Assembly (NCBI GenBank): GCA_023430975.1 | Contig: JAEYYB010000057.1 | Span: forward strand, 62,001-126,000 | Length of the DNA: 64,000 nucleotides | Direction of reading: 5' to 3' | DNA from: Bacillota bacterium | Lineage (GTDB): Bacteria; Bacillota; Clostridia; Acetivibrionales; DSM-2933 | Part shown: in pieces, positions 44,367 to 53,300 of the stretch | Layout: each line of letters begins with the position of its first letter | Position numbering within the stretch: position 1 is the stretch's first letter | Notes under the pieces: generated by a model | The model's input: the letters and a program-made list of their open reading frames with translations, nothing else | What the model was told of the DNA's origin: nothing | Database searches by the model: none | Position numbers and translations under genes: made by a program

Positions 44367-45119
44367 ATGATTGAGAGTGAAAACATTGTAAAAGCTGTCA
44401 AATGGATTGATAAATACAGAATGAGAATAATAATATTATTTCTGACTCCTGTATTTTTCGCTGCTACAATTTATTTTGCTTCTGATATTCTATTAAAAAA
44501 CATCTCTTCCCCATTAAACGGTGAAAAGCTTTATTTTATGACACCTGTAGAAGGCGTTATGGCAAAAATCAAGGTATCGTTTTTCGGTGGGCTTATTGCA
44601 TCCTTCCCTGTTATTGAAATATTTATCGCATCAATTTTTTCTTCCTTGCTTAAGAAAGGGACAATGAGAAAAATATACTTTATTATTATCCCATTTTCAA
44701 CCGTTTCCTTAGCTGGAGGGCTTGTATTCGGGTACAATTTTATATTGCCCAATACGATAAAATTTCTTATAAACAGTGGAAAAGGCATTATGGATCCTAT
44801 GATTTCAGGAAGCAATTATGTTTCATTTATAGCATTCTTCATGCTTGCAATAGCTATGGTTTTTGAGCTTCCCCTTATTCTTGTCGCCTTATCCAGAATA
44901 AATATTGTTAAATCCCACTATCTCATGAAGAAGCGGAAAGTAGCAATATTAATAACTCTAATAGTATTGGCAATCCTGACTCCTACACCTGATGCCTTTA
45001 CACTCTTTGCAGTTTCACTTCCGGTTTTATTATTATACGAGATCAGCATCTGGTGGATATACATATTGGAAAAAATCAGCCTCAGGAAGTTGAAAAAGGG
45101 TGTATACCATGCAGGATAA
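44367..45119 (+). CDS. tatC1: TatC-like translocase subunit 1 (lacks signal-peptide-binding motifs)
   Basis: 250 residues, six membrane helices. The C-terminal half fits TatC well: the in-membrane glutamate is present in AMVFELPLILVAL, followed by LTPTPDAFTLFAVSLPVLLL. The N-terminal half is poor: the HLxELR cytoplasmic motif is replaced by KWIDKYRMRI, and the P-x-LYKHER loop (second signal-peptide contact) is replaced by SSLLKKGTMRK. In E. coli TatC those two regions bind the twin-arginine motif. So this paralogue may not bind signal peptides alone. It overlaps the second tatC gene by 11 bases. Start is the ATG at 44367. Confidence 0.9.
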   Translation: MIESENIVKAVKWIDKYRMRIIILFLTPVFFAATIYFASDILLKNISSPLNGEKLYFMTPVEGVMAKIKVSFFGGLIASFPVIEIFIASIFSSLLKKGTMRKIYFIIIPFSTVSLAGGLVFGYNFILPNTIKFLINSGKGIMDPMISGSNYVSFIAFFMLAIAMVFELPLILVALSRINIVKSHYLMKKRKVAILITLIVLAILTPTPDAFTLFAVSLPVLLLYEISIWWIYILEKISLRKLKKGVYHAG

Positions 45120-45855
45120 GGATATGTCGGTTGTAGAGCATCTTCGCGAATTGAGGACAAGAATTCTACTGGTAATAGTGCCTGCAATAGTTTTAACAGT
45201 ATACTTCTACTACATTTGTCCATGGATTGTAAAATTTTTATTGGCACCTGTTTCGGGATTTAAATTAGGCCTTATGTTTACCGGAATAACCGACGCCTTT
45301 GTAACAAGGTTAAAATTGTCATTCTTTTCTGCAGTTTTTGTGCTTTCGCCATGGATTATGTACCAGGCCATAATGTTTGTCGGTCCCGGACTTACAAAAA
45401 AAGAACGGCAAGTATTATTTAAAGGGCTTGTTTCCCTTTCAATTACCTTTATTTTAGGAATTGCATTCGGTTATTTTTTACTTTTACCGCACCTACTTAC
45501 TTTCCTTTTAACTTACGGTAAAAGCTATATGATTCCAGCCCTTTTAGGAGATAAATATATAAGTTTTATTGCAGTGTTCTGCCTGATTATGGGAATGACT
45601 TTTGCATTGCCTGTTGTATTTATTTTTCTTGGGAAACTTGGACTTTTAAGCTCTGGATTTTTAAGGAAAATAAGAAAATATGTCATTATTTCAATAATTG
45701 CAATAGAAGGCTTAATCATTCCAACAGACGACCTCTTTGTATTCTTATATATTGGACTACCTATTATGGCTTTTTATGAGCTAAGTATTTGGGTTATTCA
45801 CTTTATGGAAAAAAAGAAAAAACGGTTAATGTCAAATGAAAGGATAAGTTTATGA
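45109..45855 (+). CDS. tatC2: TatC-like translocase subunit 2 (lacks the transmembrane glutamate)
   Basis: About 248 residues, six membrane helices. The N-terminus SVVEHLRELRTRIL is the canonical TatC signal-peptide site, and YQAIMFVGPGLTKKERQVLF keeps the second contact loop with its Glu. In contrast, the helix that carries the conserved Glu in TatC (FE in E. coli and in the neighbour) reads MGMTFALPVVFIF with Ala. The TPPD-like region is IIPTDDLFVF. The ATG at 45109 is chosen (AAGG upstream); a GTG at 45100 is possible. It is followed by the hydrogenase small subunit, whose ATG overlaps its stop. Confidence 0.9.
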   Translation: MQDKDMSVVEHLRELRTRILLVIVPAIVLTVYFYYICPWIVKFLLAPVSGFKLGLMFTGITDAFVTRLKLSFFSAVFVLSPWIMYQAIMFVGPGLTKKERQVLFKGLVSLSITFILGIAFGYFLLLPHLLTFLLTYGKSYMIPALLGDKYISFIAVFCLIMGMTFALPVVFIFLGKLGLLSSGFLRKIRKYVIISIIAIEGLIIPTDDLFVFLYIGLPIMAFYELSIWVIHFMEKKKKRLMSNERISL

Positions 45856-46742
45856 AGATAAGTAGAAGAGAATTCTTAAAATGGACAATTGCTGCTACGG
45901 CAGCACTAAAACTCAACCTTGATGTTGAAGGGATAAATACGGTTATGGCTGAGGAATCTGATCCCCCCGTTATTTGGCTTCAGGGTGCGGGATGTGCAGG
46001 TTGCTTCATCTCCACCCTGAACGTAACAAACCCCGCAACAATTGACAATGTATTAATGAATAAGATCAGCCTTAAGTTTAACAGTACAGTAATGTCATCA
46101 TCAGGTGAGCAAGCCATGACATCCCTTGAAACCGCCGCCAATAATTATAAAGATCAGTTTATACTTGTTGTGGACGGTGCTGTACCAACTGGGGATAAAA
46201 GCAGCTTTTGTATTGTGGGAGAGCATTCAGGCAACAAGATGACAATGGAGGATGCCATATTGAAATTTGGAACTATGGCAAAATGGGTTGTGAGTGCAGG
46301 TACCTGTGCTTCCTTCGGAGGAGTTACCGCATCAGCACCTAATCCTTCTAATTCTGCCTCAGTTTTGTCACTCTTAAAAGGTAAAACGAGAAATCCAATT
46401 ATTAACCTTCCCGGGTGTCCGGTTAACCCCACAATGATAATTCAAACACTTTTGGACGTTATTTTAAGCAATGCCCCGGCACTAGACTCATATAACAGAC
46501 CGACTAAGTATTATAGCATCACCGTTCATGATAACTGTCCAAGAAACGGCGGTCCTTCAGCTACACAAGTAGGACAATCAGGCTGTTTCCAGCCTCAGGG
46601 TTGTATGGGGCCACTTACCGATAATGCTTGCCCCTCATTAAAGTGGAATAATGGCCGTAGTTGGTGTGTAGATGTAAACTATCCATGCATAGGGTGTTCA
46701 TCTCCCACATTCCCCACTAACCCTTTGCTTTCCAGTGAATAA
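45852..46742 (+). CDS. hyaA: [NiFe] hydrogenase small subunit, Tat-exported
   Basis: 296 residues. Tat signal SRREFLKWTIAATAAL at the N-terminus. Fe-S ligands: GAGCAGCFISTLN (proximal cluster), SAGTCASFGGVTA, LPGCPVN, and the C-terminal HDNCPRNG, SGCFQPQGCMGPLTDNACP, WCVDVNYPCIGCSSPTFP for medial and distal clusters. It carries electrons from or to the active site in the large subunit. Unlike membrane-bound HyaA there is no hydrophobic C-terminal anchor: the chain ends shortly after the last Cys (NPLLSSE). Start overlaps the tatC2 stop (ATGA). Type inferred as a group 1-like exported enzyme. Confidence 0.93.
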   Translation: MKISRREFLKWTIAATAALKLNLDVEGINTVMAEESDPPVIWLQGAGCAGCFISTLNVTNPATIDNVLMNKISLKFNSTVMSSSGEQAMTSLETAANNYKDQFILVVDGAVPTGDKSSFCIVGEHSGNKMTMEDAILKFGTMAKWVVSAGTCASFGGVTASAPNPSNSASVLSLLKGKTRNPIINLPGCPVNPTMIIQTLLDVILSNAPALDSYNRPTKYYSITVHDNCPRNGGPSATQVGQSGCFQPQGCMGPLTDNACPSLKWNNGRSWCVDVNYPCIGCSSPTFPTNPLLSSE

Positions 46743-46822
46743 GTTTACGGGTTACTCTACACTTTGGCGAAAGGCATACTTAAGCAATTCCTAATTGTAT
46801 ATTTTACGAAAGGATTGATCAA

Positions 46823-48235
46823 ATGAGTACTATAAATTTAGACCCAGTCACCAGGCTTGAGGGTCACATGAAGGTTTCAGTCACGTTAAATTCCAGCAAA
46901 ATAGTAACAGATGCAAAATCTACAGGCAATATGTTCAGAGGCTTTGAACAGATATTGGTTAACAGGCCTTTGAAAGATGCCTCATTTATAACTCAGAGAA
47001 TCTGCGGCGTTTGTCCGGTTTCCCACGCACTGGCTTCTGTAAAGGCAGCTGAATCAGTTTTAAAATTCAAACCCACACTTCAAGGACTTCTGCTTCGAAA
47101 TCTGGTCCAGGGAGCCGATTTTATTCAGAGCGACATTTTACACTTTTACCATCTTTCCGTTATGGACTATATCAGAGGACCACAGCTAAGCCCCTGGGCA
47201 CCCGGCCTTACACAGGACTTAAGGTTTTCTGATTCCGACACACAGCTACTTATAAATAATTACATAACCGCACTTACTGTTAGAAGAAAAACTCATGAAA
47301 TGGGATCAATTTTCTGCGGCAAGCTTCCCCATGCAGCCAATATTGTTCCAGGTGGAATCACTGCAAAACCTACCTCGGATGATATCAGTAATTTCAAAAG
47401 CCTTCTTTCAGACGTTGAGGTATTTGTTAACACGCAGTATAAAAATGATGTTTACCTGCTGGCAAAAACTTATAAGGATTATTATTATATAGGCAAAGGT
47501 TATGGAAATTTGATTTGTTTTGGTGCTTTCGACAATGATAATTCAGGAAATATGCTATTCCCTTCAGGAATAATAACCGGCAAAAGCAAAGCACAATTGA
47601 ACCTGTCAAAAATAAGGGAAGATGTACGATACTCATGGTACTCATCAGTTTCAGCCAAGCCACCTTCCAAAGGCTCCACAGTGCCGGAAGCAAATAAGCC
47701 CGATGCCTACTCATGGCTCAAGTCGCCAAGGTATAATTCACTTCCATATGAAGCAGGCCCATTGGCTAGAATGGCAATGAGCGGTGATTACAAGAGAGGT
47801 ATTTCGGTAATTGACAGGCATATTGCAAGATATACCGAAACCGCAAAGATAATTAAGAGTATGAAAGATTGGATAGAACAGATTTCTGTTGGTGTCAGCG
47901 GTTATACTGATGTAGGTGATCCCATTGTTGGAGCAGGATATGGCCTTACCGAGGCATCAAGGGGTGCTTTGGGACACTGGCTCAGTGCGGACAATTCCAA
48001 GATATCCAGGTACCAGATTATCACTCCAACCTGTTGGAATGCTTCTCCCAAAGATGATGCGGACAAGTACGGGCCCATTGAAAAAGCTTTGATAGGTACA
48101 TATGTAGAAAATCCTGAAGCACCTGTTGAGCTTTTAAGAATAGTTCATTCCTTTGACCCCTGCCTTGCCTGTGCTGTCCACGTTATATCTCCTGAGGGCC
48201 AGGACATGAGTAAATTTATAGTAAATCCAATTTAG
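46823..48235 (+). CDS. hyaB: [NiFe] hydrogenase large (catalytic) subunit
   Basis: 470 residues, somewhat shorter than typical 550-600 residue membrane-bound forms. N-terminal RLEGHMKVSVTLNSS; the L1 ligand motif RICGVCPVSHALASV; and the L2 motif SFDPCLACAVHV near the end. The residues after that His (VISPEGQDMSKFIVNPI) are the tail expected to be removed by the protease encoded three genes upstream. It has no signal peptide, and would be carried out of the cell with the small subunit by Tat. No cytochrome b gene follows. Confidence 0.95.
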   Translation: MSTINLDPVTRLEGHMKVSVTLNSSKIVTDAKSTGNMFRGFEQILVNRPLKDASFITQRICGVCPVSHALASVKAAESVLKFKPTLQGLLLRNLVQGADFIQSDILHFYHLSVMDYIRGPQLSPWAPGLTQDLRFSDSDTQLLINNYITALTVRRKTHEMGSIFCGKLPHAANIVPGGITAKPTSDDISNFKSLLSDVEVFVNTQYKNDVYLLAKTYKDYYYIGKGYGNLICFGAFDNDNSGNMLFPSGIITGKSKAQLNLSKIREDVRYSWYSSVSAKPPSKGSTVPEANKPDAYSWLKSPRYNSLPYEAGPLARMAMSGDYKRGISVIDRHIARYTETAKIIKSMKDWIEQISVGVSGYTDVGDPIVGAGYGLTEASRGALGHWLSADNSKISRYQIITPTCWNASPKDDADKYGPIEKALIGTYVENPEAPVELLRIVHSFDPCLACAVHVISPEGQDMSKFIVNPI

Positions 48236-48288
48236 AAATAATATTATTTGATAATTTCTAACATGAATTTTATTAAGGAGGAATCGTA

Positions 48289-50313
48289 ATGACTCGTAAG
48301 TTCAACTGGCGTATATCAGTATTATTGACAATATTTTTGCTCATTGGCCTTTTACCTGCTAATCTAACGGTCAATGCTGCTGCCACAAGCGGAACACTTA
48401 CCTTTAAAGTTCAGACTGTAACCTACAGCGGAAGATATTCCCCTAAAAACGTTGGTGCCATATGGATACAGGATTCATCAGGAAAGTTTGTCAAAAGCCT
48501 TAAGGTTTGGGCCAATGCTCATATAAGCAGTCTTTCAACCTGGCGTACTTCTTCGGGAAGCAATAAGGTAGATGCAATTACAAGTGCAACAATTTCTACT
48601 CACCAGATCCATACAGTTACATGGAATTGTACAGACACAAGCGGAGCTGTGGTTAATGACGGCACTTATAGGATATATGTTGAGTTTTCCGAAACAAACT
48701 CAGTGGGTCAGTATACGTATTTCGAATTTAACAAAGGTACAACCTCTGTTAATATGTCACCAGCCAACCAGACCTACTTCACCAATATAAATATAAGTTA
48801 CCAGCCGGCAGCATCAACACCTACACCTACAAATACTCCAACCAAGCCGTCAAACACGCCTACCCCTACCACACCTTCCTTTACGCCTATAAAAACAACT
48901 GCCTTTTGGAGCTTCAAAACAGCCATGACTAATTCCAAAAGCAGCTTTGGTACAGCAGCTATAGGAAATAAAATATATCTTGCAGGAGGGTATAAGCAAA
49001 GTACAGGAGAGTGTTTGGGCTCTTTGGATGTATATGATGTCCTGACTGACACCTGGACGTCAGTATCCCAGGAAATGCCTACCAAAAGATATGCCCTTGG
49101 ACTTGCAGCTGTAAACAACAAATTATATGCCATAGGCGGTACTGACGATAATGGCACTTGCCTTGCTGTTGTTGAGGAGTTTGATCCTTCAACAGGTATT
49201 TGGAAATCAAGAAACCCCATGTCCAATCCCAGAAGCAATTTCGGGATAGCAGTTGTAGGAAATTTAATTTATGTTTTAGGCGGTTTTAATGATCAAACAG
49301 GCCAATATATAAACACAGTAGAACAATACAACCCTGCAACCAACCAATGGATTAGCATGTCAGCCAAAATGCCCACTCCCAGAAGCGGTATAGCTTCTGC
49401 TGTGGTGGATGGAAAAATATACACAATAGGCGGTTACGGTTATAAGGATCAATCGGATGTTATACTCGGCAATACAGAGGTATACGACACCACCCTTAAT
49501 ACCTGGTCAACCAAAGCTAGTCTAAAAAATCCCAGAGCCGATCTTGGAGCCGCTGTAATAAACGGTAAAATTTATGCTGCAGGGGGAGTAGGCTTCAATA
49601 GCTCCACCCTTTCTGTAGAAACATTAGGAGACCTTGAAGAATATGATACCACAAACGATATTTGGACCAACAAAGGAGGCATGAAGGTCAAACGCTCAAC
49701 TTTCGGCATCTCTTCATCTAATGGAAAAGCTTATTTATTTGGAGGTATGGGCACCAACTCACTTGAGATTTCTGAGGTAGAAGAACTTAGTATACTAACC
49801 GGAAATGTTACACCTCCTCCAACCCAGCCATCTTCTATTAAGGGCTATTCACTCAAAGGCTATGTTATTCCGGACTTTAATTTTTCTATTAAAACAGCAT
49901 CCTTGCACAAGTCGGATTTCAAAATTGAAGTAGTAGGTACATCCTTCGGTGCAACTACGGATATTAACGGCTACTTCGAGATTAAAGGTATCCCGGCAGG
50001 CGTCTATTCCATTAAAATAAACAAGGCAAATTATCTGTCCAGAACTATGGATAACATCAGCATTAATAATGATACACTTATATCCTCTGAAGCTTCTCCT
50101 CTATCCATGTGGGCTGGGGATGTGGAAATAAACGGCACTCAGGATGGCAAAATAAATATGTCCGACATAATTGAAATAGGCAAATGCTTTAATGCTACAA
50201 TTGTTGATGCCAACTTTAATGAAAACGTTGATTTTAACTTTGATGGAGCAATAAACATGAGCGATATAATTATTATGGCAAGACATTTTAATTCAACATC
50301 TGCAAATTATTAA
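48289..50313 (+). CDS. Exported DUF2271 / Kelch-repeat / dockerin protein
   Basis: 674 residues. Signal peptide 1-32 (VLLTIFLLIGLLPANLTVNA). Residues about 35-160 are a DUF2271 domain (RYSPKNVGAIWIQDSSGKFV, WRTSSGSNKVDAITSATIS, DGTYRIYVEFSE). A Pro/Thr linker (168-200) leads to about six Kelch repeats (205-510; VNNKLYAIGGTDDNG, GNLIYVLGGFNDQTG, DGKIYTIGGYGYKDQ), expected to form a six-blade propeller. Residues about 520-605 look like a carboxypeptidase-regulatory-like Ig fold. The last 65 residues are a dockerin: QDGKINMSDIIEIG and DFNFDGAINMSDIIIMARHF, two calcium loops. It probably docks to a scaffoldin on the cell surface. GGAGG precedes the ATG. It follows the hydrogenase genes by about 50 bases. 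Confidence 0.9.
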   Translation: MTRKFNWRISVLLTIFLLIGLLPANLTVNAAATSGTLTFKVQTVTYSGRYSPKNVGAIWIQDSSGKFVKSLKVWANAHISSLSTWRTSSGSNKVDAITSATISTHQIHTVTWNCTDTSGAVVNDGTYRIYVEFSETNSVGQYTYFEFNKGTTSVNMSPANQTYFTNINISYQPAASTPTPTNTPTKPSNTPTPTTPSFTPIKTTAFWSFKTAMTNSKSSFGTAAIGNKIYLAGGYKQSTGECLGSLDVYDVLTDTWTSVSQEMPTKRYALGLAAVNNKLYAIGGTDDNGTCLAVVEEFDPSTGIWKSRNPMSNPRSNFGIAVVGNLIYVLGGFNDQTGQYINTVEQYNPATNQWISMSAKMPTPRSGIASAVVDGKIYTIGGYGYKDQSDVILGNTEVYDTTLNTWSTKASLKNPRADLGAAVINGKIYAAGGVGFNSSTLSVETLGDLEEYDTTNDIWTNKGGMKVKRSTFGISSSNGKAYLFGGMGTNSLEISEVEELSILTGNVTPPPTQPSSIKGYSLKGYVIPDFNFSIKTASLHKSDFKIEVVGTSFGATTDINGYFEIKGIPAGVYSIKINKANYLSRTMDNISINNDTLISSEASPLSMWAGDVEINGTQDGKINMSDIIEIGKCFNATIVDANFNENVDFNFDGAINMSDIIIMARHFNSTSANY

Positions 50314-50329
50314 TAAAATGCATTTCACG

Positions 50330-50362
50330 GCAGGAGGCGTAATCTACGCTTCCTGCTTTTTT
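50330..50362 (+). terminator. Terminator of the dockerin gene
   Basis: GCAGGAGGCGTA and TACGCTTCCTGC pair (one G-U) around ATC, followed by six T. It separates the hydrogenase locus from the CRISPR array. Confidence 0.9.
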
Positions 50363-50393
50363 AAGTTGGTGTAGTTAAGCTGCTATCTTTTCT

Positions 50394-53300
50394 GTCTCAA
50401 TCCACACGCCTGCATGAGGCGTGACTTGCATTTACCAAAGAAGAGCTGCAGGGGTACATAGTTTCAATCCACACACCTGCATGAGGCGTGACCTCCAGCC
50501 TTTTAATTTACCAGCTTTTGCCCCTTGTTTCAATCCACACGCCTGCATGAGGCGTGACATCAAAAGGTATACAAAATGGAAATTTTCTTTTAAGTTTCAA
50601 TCCACACGCCTGCATTAGGCGTGACCCCCAAAGCATTTTGCCAATCAATTATTTTTGCTGTTTCAATCCACACGCCTGCATGAGGCGTGACCCGGACCAT
50701 CCAGTTTTCCCTGAAGGTGCTTTGTTGTTTCAATCCACACGCCTGCATGAGGCGTGACAAAATGGTTTATGCACAAATTAAAAGTATGCGTGAGTTTCAA
50801 TCCACACGCCTGCATGAGGCGTGACGACAATCTGGCTGCTCACCCCCTAATTTCAAGTTTCAATCCACACGCCTGCATGAGGCGTGACGTTTGGTTTGCA
50901 TCATCAATGTTAATGTTTCTATAGTTTCAATCCACACGCCTGCATGAGGCGTGACCTTAGCAAAAGACATTGAGGGTCGCAGGTATATAGTTTCAATCCA
51001 CACGCCTGCATGAGGCGTGACGGAGACATTACAAATGAGGTTAGACCATTACAATGTTTCAATCCACACGCCTGCATGAGGCGTGACAGCAGCTTTTTGT
51101 TGCTATATATGTACTCATAGTTGTTTCAATCCACACGCCTGCATGAGGCGTGACCTTTCCCTCTTCAAGCTTTTTTTTGTCTATTTGCTGTTTCAATCCA
51201 CACGCCTGCATGAGGCGTGACGCCTATAGCTCCCATAGGATTCATTAACCCACCTGTTTCAATCCACACGCCTGCATGAGGCGTGACTCAGTACTGGGAC
51301 AGATTAGATATAGTCATTCGTGTTTCAATCCACACGCCTGCATGAGGCGTGACCGTGATTCGAGCGGCCCGTTATTCAGTCTTACAGGGTTTCAATCCAC
51401 ACGCCTGCATGAGGCGTGACGAAAGTTCGAACGCGGGCATATATAGACAATTAGGTTTCAATCCACACGCCTGCATGAGGCGTGACTGTTTTACAACATT
51501 GCTTGCTTTGGATATGTCTAGTTTCAATCCACACGCCTGCATGAGGCGTGACATGAATATTCTGATTTTAATTTCTTTCCTTTTGATGTTTCAATCCACA
51601 CGCCTGCATGAGGCGTGACAAATCCAAATCTACCATCGACATCAGATAATCCAGTTTCAATCCACACGCCTGCATGAGGCGTGACTCCTTTTTGCATCCC
51701 ATAACAACCAAATCTTTTTGTTTCAATCCACACGCCTGCATGAGGCGTGACGCTATGTTGACGGCAAGTTTTGTTTGCAAACTAGGGTTTCAATCCACAC
51801 GCCTGCATGAGGCGTGACTAAGGCAATTAATGGGAATACCACCACCAGGATATGTTTCAATCCACACGCCTGCATGAGGCGTGACCTAAACGATTTATTG
51901 TGTGGATATGATTTTTTTGTTTCAATCCACACGCCTGCATGAGGCGTGACGTTCCACACAATAATAAATGGGGAGGCTATAGAGTTTCAATCCACACGCC
52001 TGCATGAGGCGTGACGTGATGTTTTTAATTCCTTAAGTCTATACAAAGTTTCAATCCACACGCCTGCATGAGGCGTGACACAAATGCACGTGATACAGCC
52101 ATTCCTATATTGTTTCAATCCACACGCCTGCATGAGGCGTGACTTAAGGTCAAAATGATTCATTTCGCTTGGGACAGTGTTTCAATCCACACGCCTGCAT
52201 GAGGCGTGACAATTCAGGGCTATTTGATGGCGTAGTACCTGACAAGGTTTCAATCCACACGCCTGCATGAGGCGTGACTTTAGCTATGGATACTGATTTA
52301 CAAATAATTGAAGTTTCAATCCACACGCCTGCATGAGGCGTGACCAAAACGCAGTAAACACAACGTTGATCTTACAGACGTTTCAATCCACACGCCTGCA
52401 TGAGGCGTGACTCTCTCATTAATCCCTTTAGTGCCATTAACTCTTGTTTCAATCCACACGCCTGCATGAGGCGTGACCGGCAAGATATCGAAAAGAAACG
52501 ATGATAACTGGTTTCAATCCACACGCCTGCATGAGGCGTGACGGAGTAGCACCCGAATCATATACAATGCTGTTAGTTTCAATCCACACGCCTGCATGAG
52601 GCGTGACGATCAAATTCCTTACACTAAAACAGGTTACTATGTTTCAATCCACACGCCTGCATGAGGCGTGACAGTGTTTTGTCTTGAAAAGAGCTTCTTA
52701 ATATCTGTTTCAATCCACACGCCTGCATGAGGCGTGACCATTGATGTTTTGTAATCCCTCTATAAACCTTGTAGTTTCAATCCACACGCCTGCATGAGGC
52801 GTGACGAAATTTACAAAAATAACTTCGGTGAATCCTTTGTTTCAATCCACACGCCTGCATGAGGCGTGACTGTAGCTATATACAGCATCTACAACGCTTT
52901 GAGTTTCAATCCACACGCCTGCATGAGGCGTGACCAAATAGGTATTAAGTCTAAGAAAGGTTCTGACAGTTTCAATCCACACGCCTGCATGAGGCGTGAC
53001 TAAAGCTTATGCGTTTTCTTTAAATAAGAATAATGTTTCAATCCACACGCCTGCATGAGGCGTGACGTAAAAAATAAACGAAAGGATGATTAAAATGATT
53101 GTTTCAATCCACACGCCTGCATGAGGCGTGACAAATATTATATAGAAACATTTGTAACTATAGTTATTGTTTCAATCCACACGCCTGCATGAGGCGTGAC
53201 TACAAGTTTTATGTGTGAACAAATTCAATTAAAAGTTTCAATCCACACGCCTGCATGAGGCGTGACGCTTGCTATATTTGCAAGTAGTCCAATTTATACA

